Assembly (NCBI GenBank): GCA_946482545.1
Contig: CAMLRX010000149.1
Span: 1 to 11,942 of the forward strand
DNA length: 11,942 nt
Origin: an uncultured Flavihumibacter sp.
GTDB taxonomy: Bacteria > Bacteroidota > Bacteroidia > Chitinophagales > Chitinophagaceae
Direction: 5' to 3'
Made by a program: the position numbers and the translations under genes. Each line of letters starts with the position of its first letter. Positions within the stretch are counted from its first letter, which is position 1. This document shows, piece by piece, positions 1 to 6,831 of the stretch. Below the pieces are notes generated by a model, which had not been told where the DNA came from, did no database searches, and worked only from the letters and a program-made list of their open reading frames with translations.

Positions 1-394
1 ACTTGTCGGAAGCTGTTGTAGCACCAGCAACTACAATGGTCTTTCCTGCACAGGCGTCGCCTGTGGTAATGGTGAAGTTGCCTGTGCCAGTGCAACCGGC
101 GCTGCTTTTGGCGGTGATCGTGTAGTTCCCGGCCGCAAGGTTGGAGAAGGTGGTGGCGTTGCCGAAGGCGCCACCATTGAGGCTGAATGTAAAGCCCGCT
201 CCTCCGGTGGCCGACACCACCAGGCTGCCGTTTGAAAGTCCTGCCCCTGTTGTATTGGTTACAGTAGCCGAAACATTGATGGTAACGCCTGTACAGGGAT
301 CCGTTGGCGATTCATCGCTGCTTTTGGAACAGGAAACTGCAAGCAATAAGAGGCCCAGCAGCCCGGTGGCCGCTTTTAAAATTGGATGTTTCAT
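1..394 (-). CDS. Lipoprotein with SprB-like repeat (3' end outside window)
   Basis: An open frame runs on the minus strand from the ATG at 394-392 to the window edge without a stop, about 131 codons, so the C-terminus is missing. The product starts with a lipoprotein signal: basic start MKHPILK, a Leu-rich core, then lipobox LAVSC with the acylated Cys near residue 22, followed by a Ser/Asp/Glu-rich tether. From about residue 55 it reads like a SprB-type repeat: alternating strand segments FTFSLNGG, the central TTFSNLAAGNYTIT, then a GC pair in SSAGCTGTGNFTIT. Such Ig-like repeats occur in Bacteroidota surface and adhesin-like proteins; here only about one repeat is visible. The start lies 19 bases after the stop of the membrane/beta-barrel gene, so it is probably the third gene of the sigma-factor operon. 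The exact role is unknown: it could be a surface-exposed binding protein or the cargo of the upstream regulatory pair. The lipoprotein call is firm; the repeat family rests on pattern recognition only. Confidence 0.75.
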   Translation of the reverse strand, partial: MKHPILKAATGLLGLLLLAVSCSKSSDESPTDPCTGVTINVSATVTNTTGAGLSNGSLVVSATGGAGFTFSLNGGAFGNATTFSNLAAGNYTITAKSSAGCTGTGNFTITTGDACAGKTIVVAGATTASDK

Positions 395-413
395 AAAAGT
401 TTTGCTGTTTTTG

Positions 414-1730
414 TCAGAACCGCCAATGCACCATACCGTATCCGCCCAAACTCAGGAGCCGGAGGTTGCCGGAGCCCAGGCCCTGCAATGGTATTTTGGC
501 AAATGGCTCAATGCTGACGCTTAAATGATTGTTGATCCGGGTATGCAGACCCGCTGAAAGGTGCACCACTCCCAGCGGATAAGTTTTGGTTTCGTTATAA
601 CCCATGTTCCGGCGCAAAGTATCGTACGGGTTGGTGAAACTGTACGTATACCTTTCCTTCGTCATGAGGTAGGTAGAAAGCCCTCCTGAAAGGAAGGGAC
701 TTATTTTGCTTTCAGGACGGGCCATCCACCGCACGTTCAGCGGGATTTCCCACATGGCACAATCACCGCTTACCGTGGTAAGTTTATGATTGGGATAAGC
801 TGAGGCATATTTAAAATCATACTGATCGCCATTCACGGTATAATTCTTTTTGGTGCGGATCAGCCCGGTGCGTATGGCCCAATGCGCGCTGATGTTGTAT
901 CCTGCCATGATGCCTAGGTTCCAGCCTGCATTGTCTTTGCGCGTAAGGCCATCGGAGCTGAGATCAGCTCCTGTTACCAGCGTTGCTTCCCATCGGTTAG
1001 GCATTGCCGTTTGCTTTCTGTTTAGAGATACGGTGTTGCTGTCTGAGGGGTTGCCTGCTATCTCATATTTTTTTTGTTCGAAAACTTTTTGTGTGAAGCG
1101 TGGCGGGATGCTGACTTGCGTGAATTGCTGATTTGTTTCAGCCAGTGTTGTATTTGGGTTGCTCGCAACGGCGCTACGGCGCAACGTTTGGCCTGCTTCT
1201 GTGCTATAAGGGAAATTGTTTTCCTTGCTTGCATATTCTGCGGAAAACTGTTGTGATGATGTTGTCGGAGATGACGAATTTGAATGTGTCTTATTCTTGT
1301 TTGTATTGTAATTAATATTGTCTTTTTGAATAGAAACAGAAATGTTGATATGTTCGGTTGTACCCATATCCATATTTAACTGCAGTGCGCTACTATGATT
1401 CTTTTTCTCCCGTTGCGTCGTCGCGTCGTTGCGTGCAATAAATTCCTCCTTCTCTTTCAGGAAACCTTCTACCTTCTCTTGCGTGAAACCCCTGCTTTCC
1501 TTATTCGCAACTCCATCTTGCCCCCGAAAAACCTTCCCTTCCTTCAATACTACCGGCAGCAATAATACAGGCAATACCCACCAGAAACCCCAAAGTTTAC
1601 GTTTCCGAACGGGCATTTCTTCTTCCAGCCGTCCCAGCACTTTATCCCATGCGGGCGCTTCCATGCCTGGTTCATAACCGTCGGCGGCCGTTTTGCCCAG
1701 GTAAGCTATATCGTCGTACTGATCAGGCAT
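414..1730 (-). CDS. One-span membrane protein with C-terminal outer-membrane beta-barrel domain, partner of ECF sigma factor
   Basis: 438 residues. Residues 1-44 form an acidic, probably cytoplasmic segment (AWDKVLGRLEEEM) ending in the basic stretch VRKRK; residues 45-63 are one hydrophobic helix rich in Trp and Leu (WGFWWVLPVLLLPVVL). Residues about 65-240 are a low-complexity linker rich in Asn, Ser, Thr and Gln. From about 245 to the end the pattern is a small beta-barrel of the PorT/OMP_b-brl type: alternating strands, GGLSTYL, then IEPFAKIPLQGLG and a terminal aromatic residue (HWRF). Its ATG overlaps the sigma gene's end by 8 bases, which suggests translational coupling. In Bacteroidota, genes directly after ECF sigma factors often encode anti-sigma-like proteins of this build; that this one binds the sigma factor is inference. 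The N-terminus lacks the clear HxxxCxxC motif of zinc anti-sigma factors. The domain calls are solid as topology, but the function is not known. Confidence 0.75.
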   Translation of the reverse strand: MPDQYDDIAYLGKTAADGYEPGMEAPAWDKVLGRLEEEMPVRKRKLWGFWWVLPVLLLPVVLKEGKVFRGQDGVANKESRGFTQEKVEGFLKEKEEFIARNDATTQREKKNHSSALQLNMDMGTTEHINISVSIQKDNINYNTNKNKTHSNSSSPTTSSQQFSAEYASKENNFPYSTEAGQTLRRSAVASNPNTTLAETNQQFTQVSIPPRFTQKVFEQKKYEIAGNPSDSNTVSLNRKQTAMPNRWEATLVTGADLSSDGLTRKDNAGWNLGIMAGYNISAHWAIRTGLIRTKKNYTVNGDQYDFKYASAYPNHKLTTVSGDCAMWEIPLNVRWMARPESKISPFLSGGLSTYLMTKERYTYSFTNPYDTLRRNMGYNETKTYPLGVVHLSAGLHTRINNHLSVSIEPFAKIPLQGLGSGNLRLLSLGGYGMVHWRF

Positions 1731-2304
1731 ATTGAGTCTTTTTCCTTTGTTGAAGAATCATTTTCCGAAGGTTTTCCTTTGCCTTGAACAGGTTCGATTT
1801 GGAGGTACCCGGCGCGATGCCCAGCATCTGACCGATCTCTTCATGACTATACCCCTCTATCACATATAGGTTGAATACGCTGCGGTAAACCGGGGAAAGG
1901 CTCCGGATACATGCTATGATCTCCCGGTGACTGAGCATATCTTCCGCAGAAGCCTCCTTGCTGGGCATTTCTACTGTTTCAGGGTCGTGGGCGTGCTGCA
2001 AAAGGTCGTGGTGCGTTTTCCGGAGCCAGTCTATACAATTGTGTACCATGATTTTCCTGAACCAGGCATGAAAATGACCGGCGATATTGCCATTCCTGTC
2101 GATACGGAACTGGGAGATGTTTTTGAACAGTTTCACGAAGCCCTCCGTCACCATTTCTTCCGCCTCATAGTTATTGCGTGCATACCGGTAACAGGTACGC
2201 ACGGCATCGTTCTTCAGCCATTCGTACAGGCTTTGCTGACTCTGCCGGTGGTTGCGTAAGCAGCCTTCGAGTATGGATACGATCGTTTCTTCCGCTATTG
2301 CCAA
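1723..2304 (-). CDS. ECF (extracytoplasmic function) RNA polymerase sigma factor
   Basis: 193 residues, normal for an ECF sigma-70 factor with only regions 2 and 4. Region 2 spans about residues 25-95: VRTCYRYARNNYEAEEMVTEGFVKLF matches the helix that binds core polymerase and the -10 element, followed by AWFRKIMVHNCIDWLRK. Region 4 spans about 133-185: SLSPVYRSVFNLYVIEGY, then the helix-turn-helix SHEEIGQMLGIAPGTSKSNLFKAKENLRK, which should read the -35 element. The start is TTG at 2304-2302: an in-frame TAA lies five codons upstream, no ATG occurs before codon 51 (inside region 2), and the only nearby alternative is a GTG at codon 35, which would cut into region 2. It leads an apparent operon with the membrane/beta-barrel gene and the lipoprotein. 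It probably controls an envelope-related regulon and perhaps its own operon; neither is shown here. Confidence 0.92.
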   Translation of the reverse strand: MAIAEETIVSILEGCLRNHRQSQQSLYEWLKNDAVRTCYRYARNNYEAEEMVTEGFVKLFKNISQFRIDRNGNIAGHFHAWFRKIMVHNCIDWLRKTHHDLLQHAHDPETVEMPSKEASAEDMLSHREIIACIRSLSPVYRSVFNLYVIEGYSHEEIGQMLGIAPGTSKSNLFKAKENLRKMILQQRKKTQYA

Positions 2305-2376
2305 GCCCCTTCGGTTTTAATGTGGTGAAGGTTATACGTGCCGAAGGTGTGAAGGGTTGCCTGAAGGGCAAAGTTC
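2305..2376 (-). promoter_or_regulatory. Sigma-gene leader with four CCTTC repeats and possible start-masking hairpin
   Basis: Read as the sigma mRNA (minus strand), CCTTC occurs four times, at 2368-2363 (as CCCTTC), 2356-2351 (as CCCTTC), 2347-2343 and 2331-2327. The sequence immediately before the TTG start is CCGAAGGGGC (2314-2305), complementary to them. The best pair is CCTTCGG (2347-2341) with CCGAAGG (2314-2308): 7 perfect base pairs with a 26-base loop. The repeats and complementarity are directly visible. That they regulate translation is only inference, especially as Bacteroidota often do not rely on Shine-Dalgarno pairing. Confidence 0.3.
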
Positions 2377-2410
2377 TGTTTTTTTAATTGTTAATACATA
2401 CTAAATCTGC

Positions 2411-2441
2411 TTGGGAGCCCGGTTACAACCGTAGATATTTG
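2411..2441 (+). promoter_or_regulatory. Candidate Bacteroidota-type promoter for GH92 gene
   Basis: TTG at 2411-2413 followed after 20 bases by GATATTTG at 2434-2441. This compares with the Bacteroidota housekeeping consensus TTG, 19-21 bases, TAnnTTTG, with one mismatch (G for the first T of the -7 element). Transcription would begin near 2447, giving a leader of about 23 bases before the ATG at 2470. It is a pattern match only. Confidence 0.4.
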
Positions 2442-2469
2442 CGGTTCAACCAACCATAAACATCCCGGA

Positions 2470-4761
2470 ATGAAACCTGTTACGAGAAAATTCCTGCTCT
2501 TCCTGGCCGCAGCCCTTCCCGCGATTCCCCCCCAGGTATCGGCGCAAAACCCGGTTCAATACGTGAACCCCATCATCGGAACCATGAAAATGGGACATAC
2601 TTTTCCCGGCGCCACGGTCCCCTTCGGTATGGTGCAGTTGAGCCCCGATACCGATACGATTCCGTATGCCGTAAACGGAAGGTACCATCCCGATGTATAT
2701 AAATATTGTGCAGGCTATCAGTACAACGATCCCACGATTGTGGGTTTCAGCCATACCCATTTCTCAGGTACCGGACATTCCGACCTGGGCGATTTCCTGG
2801 TAATGCCCACCCAGGGAAAACTGCAGTTGAATCCTGGTGTGGCCACCGACCCCGCGAGTGGTTACCGTTCTGCCTATTCCCATGCGAATGAAAAAGCGGA
2901 ACCTGCTTATTACAGCGTAAAACTTGATGACCATAATATTCAGGCTGAACTCACCGCCACCAACAGGGTTGGGTTCCACAAATATACTTTCAATAACGGG
3001 GGAGATGCGCACATCATCCTCGACCTGATGGCAGGGATTTACAATTACGATGAGAAGAACGTTTGGACCTTTGTGCGTGTGGAAAACGATACGCTCATCA
3101 CCGGCTACCGCCAAACCAACGGGTGGGCACGTACCAGGTACATGTATTTCGCGATCAGTTTCTCCAAACCGATTAAATCTTACGGGTATTCCAGCGATCA
3201 CCGCAATGTTTATGGCGGATTCTGGCGCAAATTCGACCTGAACCATAATTTCCCCGAGATCGCGGGGAAGAACATCCGTACGTACTTCGATTTCGATGTG
3301 AAAGCAGGAGAGGCCATCCAAATGAAACTGGCCATCTCGCCAGTAAGTACACAAGGTGCACTGGCCAATATGAATGCTGAGGTGCCGCATTGGAATTTCA
3401 ACCAGGTAAAGGCGGAAGGACAAGCATTGTGGAATAAGGAACTTTCAAAAATCAGCATCAATACCATCCGCGAAAGCGATAAAGTGAATTTCTACACCTC
3501 CTTATACCACACCTTCCTCGGGCCAACCACCTATATGGATGTGGATGGATCATACCGCGGACTTGATATGAATATTCACCAGGCAAAGGGTTTCACCAAC
3601 TATACGACCTTCTCCCTCTGGGATACCTACAGAGCATTGCATCCTTTCTTTAACCTCATTCAGCCTTCCAGGAATGCGGACATGGTAAAGTCGATGCTCG
3701 CGCATTACGACCAGAGCGTGCATAAAGCGCTGCCCGTATGGTCGCACCACGCCAACGAGAACTGGTGCATGATCGGTTACCATAGTGTTTCAGTAATCGC
3801 CGATGCTGTCCTGAAGGGCGCAACTGATATTGATGCTGAAAAAGCATTGGAAGCCTGTGTGAATTCTGCCCGCTGGAAAAATTACGATGGCCTGGGCTGG
3901 TACATGCAACTGGGCTATGTGCCGGAAGATAAGAACGGTTCCTCCGTTTCCAAAACGCTGGAATACGCTTACGACGACTGGTGCATCGCACAACTGGCCA
4001 AAAAACTAGGAAAGACCGACATCTATACAGAATTCATGAAACGTGCGGATTCCTGGAAAAATGTGTACGACAAACAAACCGGCTTCATGCGTCCCCGCCT
4101 GAGCAACGGTGCCTTCCGCGATAAGTTTGATCCATTGGATACACACGGACAGGGCTTCATAGAAGGCAATGCCTGGAACTACAGCCTCTACGTTCCCCAT
4201 GCCCCCGATACCATGATTGCCTGGATGGGTGGAAAGAAAAATTTCGCCCGTCACCTGGATTCGCTGTTTACCATGGAACTGCCCGATAAGTATTTTGAAA
4301 ATACCGAAGACATTTCCCGCGATGGGATTATCGGAAACTACGTACATGGCAATGAGCCCTCACACCATGTGGTGTACCTCTACAACCATACCGGCAACCC
4401 TAAAAAAACGCAGAAGACCGTCCGCATGATCCTCGATTCCATGTACCGTCCGCTGCCCGAAGGGCTTGGGGGAAACGATGATTGTGGTCAGATGAGCGCC
4501 TGGTACCTGTTCTCCGCACTGGGTTTCTACCCTGTAGCCCCGGGGTCCGATGAATACCAGTTGGGCAGTCCGTTGGTGAAGGATGCGACCATCAAACTTG
4601 AGAACGGCAAAACCTTCACGGTGGAAACGGTGAACCAGGGTGTAAAGAATGTATATGTTTCCAAAGTGGAATGGAACGGCGTACCGTTGAAAACGACAGC
4701 CATCCGGCACAGCGATATTTTGAAAGGAGGAAAACTGAAGTTTTACATGAGCGCGAAGTGA
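2470..4761 (+). CDS. Secreted GH92 family alpha-mannosidase
   Basis: 763 residues, usual for GH92: exo-acting, inverting, calcium-dependent alpha-mannosidases that trim high-mannose N-glycans or mannans. Residues 1-25 are a Sec signal peptide (MKPVTRK, hydrophobic core, cut after VSA). There is no lipobox Cys, so the enzyme is probably periplasmic rather than surface-anchored. The N-terminal beta-sandwich domain (about 28-280) begins with YVNPIIGT, then GHTFPGATVPFGMVQLSPD and GFSHTHFSGTG. The (alpha/alpha)6 catalytic domain (about 300-760) carries FSLWDTYRALHP (381-392), GQGFIEGNAWNYS (560-572), GNEPSHHVVYLYN (627-639) and GNDDCGQMSAWYLFSALGFYPV (668-689). Glu565 of EGNAW is the likely catalytic acid, and Asp670/Asp671 of GNDD the likely base region; these assignments come from family knowledge, not an alignment. 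Linkage specificity (alpha-1,2, -1,3 or other) cannot be read from the sequence. A strong terminator follows 57 bases after the stop. Divergent from the sigma operon. Confidence 0.95.
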   Translation: MKPVTRKFLLFLAAALPAIPPQVSAQNPVQYVNPIIGTMKMGHTFPGATVPFGMVQLSPDTDTIPYAVNGRYHPDVYKYCAGYQYNDPTIVGFSHTHFSGTGHSDLGDFLVMPTQGKLQLNPGVATDPASGYRSAYSHANEKAEPAYYSVKLDDHNIQAELTATNRVGFHKYTFNNGGDAHIILDLMAGIYNYDEKNVWTFVRVENDTLITGYRQTNGWARTRYMYFAISFSKPIKSYGYSSDHRNVYGGFWRKFDLNHNFPEIAGKNIRTYFDFDVKAGEAIQMKLAISPVSTQGALANMNAEVPHWNFNQVKAEGQALWNKELSKISINTIRESDKVNFYTSLYHTFLGPTTYMDVDGSYRGLDMNIHQAKGFTNYTTFSLWDTYRALHPFFNLIQPSRNADMVKSMLAHYDQSVHKALPVWSHHANENWCMIGYHSVSVIADAVLKGATDIDAEKALEACVNSARWKNYDGLGWYMQLGYVPEDKNGSSVSKTLEYAYDDWCIAQLAKKLGKTDIYTEFMKRADSWKNVYDKQTGFMRPRLSNGAFRDKFDPLDTHGQGFIEGNAWNYSLYVPHAPDTMIAWMGGKKNFARHLDSLFTMELPDKYFENTEDISRDGIIGNYVHGNEPSHHVVYLYNHTGNPKKTQKTVRMILDSMYRPLPEGLGGNDDCGQMSAWYLFSALGFYPVAPGSDEYQLGSPLVKDATIKLENGKTFTVETVNQGVKNVYVSKVEWNGVPLKTTAIRHSDILKGGKLKFYMSAK

Positions 4762-4767
4762 TTTTTC

Positions 4768-4786
4768 GAACATATTGTTCTTTTTT
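4768..4786 (+). terminator. Weak short hairpin plus T-run just after GH92 stop
   Basis: GAACA (4768-4772), a 3-base loop TAT, then TGTTC (4776-4780), followed directly by six T (4781-4786). Only five base pairs, so it is weak alone. It may act as a first pause before the much stronger hairpin 33 bases downstream. Confidence 0.3.
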
Positions 4787-4818
4787 GCATCTAACTGATT
4801 TCCTGTCGATCGTCTGGC

Positions 4819-4855
4819 AAAATATGGGTAAGTTTCTGCTTACCCATATTTTTTT
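4819..4855 (+). terminator. Strong intrinsic terminator after GH92 gene
   Basis: A perfect 14-base inverted repeat: AAAATATGGGTAAG (4819-4832), loop TTTCTG, CTTACCCATATTTT (4839-4852), with a run of seven T ending at 4855. The layout is that of a rho-independent terminator for the mannosidase transcript and separates it from the phosphohexomutase gene, which then needs its own promoter. The stem is AU-rich at its base with a GGGTAAG upper part. Confidence 0.85.
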
Positions 4856-4979
4856 GTCATGGTACGTGGTTTGCTCCGTGTGAAAACAAAGCAGGCGAGG
4901 AGGTAGAAACAGTGTTTTTCTGTATTTAAAACGGTGAAAAAACGGAATTCCAAAATTAAAAATCACAACAGATTTATTC

Positions 4980-4987
4980 TATCTTTC
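4980..4987 (+). promoter_or_regulatory. Candidate -7 element for phosphohexomutase gene
   Basis: TATCTTTC at 4980-4987 matches TAnnTTTG at all but the last position and lies 34 bases before the ATG at 5022. No TTG is found 19-21 bases upstream, so the match is weak. The rest of the 4856-5021 interval is AT-rich and shows no gene or other clear signal. Confidence 0.22.
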
Positions 4988-5021
4988 CGCCTCAAAACAT
5001 TTCAGACAAACTTTATATACT

Positions 5022-6752
5022 ATGGCAATTGACACCAGTATCCAGCAGAAAGTAAATGAATGGCTCACACAGCCCGGCATAGATGAAGATACCAAACAGC
5101 AGCTCCGCCTGCTCCAGGAAAGCAATGAGGCAGAATTAACTGATGCCTTTTACCGCAGCCTTGAATTTGGCACCGGCGGTTTAAGAGGGATCATGGGTGT
5201 TGGCACCAACCGCATTAATAAATATACTGTGGGCATGGCCACACAGGGTTTCGCCAACTACCTGAAACAGGAAGTGAAAGGAGAGATAAAAGTGGCGATC
5301 GCGCATGATAGCCGGAACAACAGCCGCTTTTTCGCAGAGACCACAGCCGCTGTTTTCGCCGCGAATGGCATCAAAGTTTTCCTGTTCGAAGCGCTGCGCC
5401 CCACGCCTGAACTTTCTTTCGCCATCAGGCACCTCGGGTGCAACGGCGGCGTGGTATGTACCGCCTCCCACAATCCCCGCGAATACAATGGATACAAAGC
5501 TTATTGGAAAGATGGTGGGCAACTGGTGCCGCCACATGATAAAAATGTGATCCGGGAAGTCGAAAAGATTGCCGGCCTGGATGAAGTGAAATGGACAGGC
5601 AATGAAGAACTGATCACGATTATCGGGACTGAAATCGATGCGGAATACATCAATATGGTGAAAGGACTGAGTGTTTATCCTGACGTAATTGAAAAGCAAA
5701 GCGACCTTAAAATCGTATATACGCCCATTCATGGAACCGGGATCAAACTGGTGCCGCAGGTATTGGAAGCTTTCGGGTTTAAAAATGTGCATATTGTGGA
5801 AGAACAGGCCACGCCCGATGGAAATTTTCCTACCGTGGTATATCCGAACCCGGAGGAAAGTGAGGCCATGAGTATTGGTTTGAAGAAGGCAAAGGAACTG
5901 GATGCAGATATTTTACTGGGCACCGATCCTGATGCGGACCGTGTGGGTATTGCGATTAAAGACAGTGCAGGTGAATGGATGCTGGTGAACGGGAACCAAA
6001 CGGCCGTACTCGCATTCAATTACATGATCGAGGCCAGGAAAAAGAAAGGACTTGCAAAGCCGAACGATATGGTGATCAAAACCATCGTTACAACGGATAT
6101 GATCGATAAAATCGCGGCCGCCAGCCAGATATCCTGCTACAACGTGCTCACGGGCTTTAAATGGATCGCCGAACTGATCCGGGAAAAAGAAGGAAAAGAA
6201 AATTATGTGGTGGGTGGCGAAGAAAGTTACGGTCTGATGATTGGCGACCAGATCCGGGATAAAGACGCCATCAGCGCAGTGGCGCTGCTCAGCGAAATGG
6301 CTGCCTATGAAAAAAACAACAACCGCTCCCTTTTTGATAAACTGGTGGAATTGTACGTGCAGCACGGCTTCTTCCTGGAATCCCTGATCTCTATCACCAA
6401 AAAAGGCATGAACGGTCAGAAGGAAATCGCGGAAATGATGGAGCGTTTCAGAAGTAATCCACCGGCAACACTCAACGGTGCTAAAGTGGCGCAGTTGCTG
6501 GATTATGAATTGCAGAAAGGTAAAAACCTGCTTACCGGGGAAGAATGGAACATTGAACTGCCCAAATCAAATGTATTGCAGTTTATCCTGGAAGATGGGA
6601 GCAAAATATCAGCACGCCCCTCGGGTACAGAGCCAAAGATCAAGTTTTACTTCAGTGTTCAGGCCCCACTTGAAAACAAAGCCGCTTATGAAAATGTAAA
6701 GGCTGAGTTGAAAGGAAGGATTGAAAGCATTATTAAGGACCTGAATCCCTAA
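5022..6752 (+). CDS. Alpha-D-phosphohexomutase (phosphoglucomutase/phosphomannomutase, PGM2/PgcA type)
   Basis: 576 residues, no signal peptide, cytoplasmic. The enzyme interconverts hexose 1- and 6-phosphates (glucose and/or mannose) through a phosphoserine. All four family loops are present: the active-site serine in TASHNPREYNGYK (Ser149), the magnesium loop GTDPDADR (Asp302, Asp304, Asp306), the sugar-binding loop GGEESYG (398-404) and the phosphate-binding loop RPSGTEPK (532-539). The N-terminal EFGTGGLRGIMGVG (48-61) and the length mark the PGM2/PgcA subgroup rather than the shorter ManB/GlmM type. Glucose versus mannose preference cannot be decided by eye. It sits after the mannosidase on the same strand but behind a strong terminator, so co-transcription is unlikely. 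It could process mannose released by GH92 once phosphorylated, but a housekeeping role in sugar-nucleotide supply is equally likely. Confidence 0.95.
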   Translation: MAIDTSIQQKVNEWLTQPGIDEDTKQQLRLLQESNEAELTDAFYRSLEFGTGGLRGIMGVGTNRINKYTVGMATQGFANYLKQEVKGEIKVAIAHDSRNNSRFFAETTAAVFAANGIKVFLFEALRPTPELSFAIRHLGCNGGVVCTASHNPREYNGYKAYWKDGGQLVPPHDKNVIREVEKIAGLDEVKWTGNEELITIIGTEIDAEYINMVKGLSVYPDVIEKQSDLKIVYTPIHGTGIKLVPQVLEAFGFKNVHIVEEQATPDGNFPTVVYPNPEESEAMSIGLKKAKELDADILLGTDPDADRVGIAIKDSAGEWMLVNGNQTAVLAFNYMIEARKKKGLAKPNDMVIKTIVTTDMIDKIAAASQISCYNVLTGFKWIAELIREKEGKENYVVGGEESYGLMIGDQIRDKDAISAVALLSEMAAYEKNNNRSLFDKLVELYVQHGFFLESLISITKKGMNGQKEIAEMMERFRSNPPATLNGAKVAQLLDYELQKGKNLLTGEEWNIELPKSNVLQFILEDGSKISARPSGTEPKIKFYFSVQAPLENKAAYENVKAELKGRIESIIKDLNP

Positions 6753-6775
6753 ATGGGAGGCGTTCATTGTCCAAT

Positions 6776-6813
6776 AAAAAAGGGTGTATCAAAGTTCGAT
6801 ACACCTTTTTTTT
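6776..6813. terminator. Bidirectional intrinsic terminator between convergent genes
   Basis: Six A (6776-6781), then GGGTGTATC (6782-6790), loop AAAGTTC, GATACACC (6798-6805), then eight T (6806-6813). The eight-base GC-containing stem is extended by A-T pairs with one G-T wobble. T-runs follow the stem on both strands, so it can stop transcripts from the phosphohexomutase (plus, stop at 6752) and from the GH20 gene (minus, stop at 6832). Confidence 0.88.
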
Positions 6814-6831
6814 ATTACTGGAACAATACAG

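Noticed and set aside
1412..1435. Short direct repeat CGTTGCGT twice with 8 bases between
   Set aside because: It lies inside the coding low-complexity linker of the membrane/barrel protein (encoding Arg/Asn/Asp/Ala/Thr/Gln), has only two copies and no flanking structure; it is probably coding-sequence redundancy.
2369..2376. GAACTTTG on the minus strand as a -7 promoter element for the sigma operon
   Set aside because: It matches TAnnTTTG except the first base, but no TTG lies 19-21 bases upstream, and an ECF-driven promoter could look quite different; not strong enough to annotate.
4768..4780. GAACA-TAT-TGTTC palindrome resembling a LexA/SOS box
   Set aside because: The Bacillus-type box has four bases between GAAC and GTTC, here there are five, and it sits just after a stop codon with a T-run, so a weak terminator hairpin is more likely.
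2470..6752. Polysaccharide utilization locus built around the GH92 gene
   Set aside because: No SusC or SusD gene is present, and the nearby ECF sigma factor is not followed by a FecR-type anti-sigma and a TonB-dependent receptor; the mannosidase also lacks a lipobox for surface anchoring.
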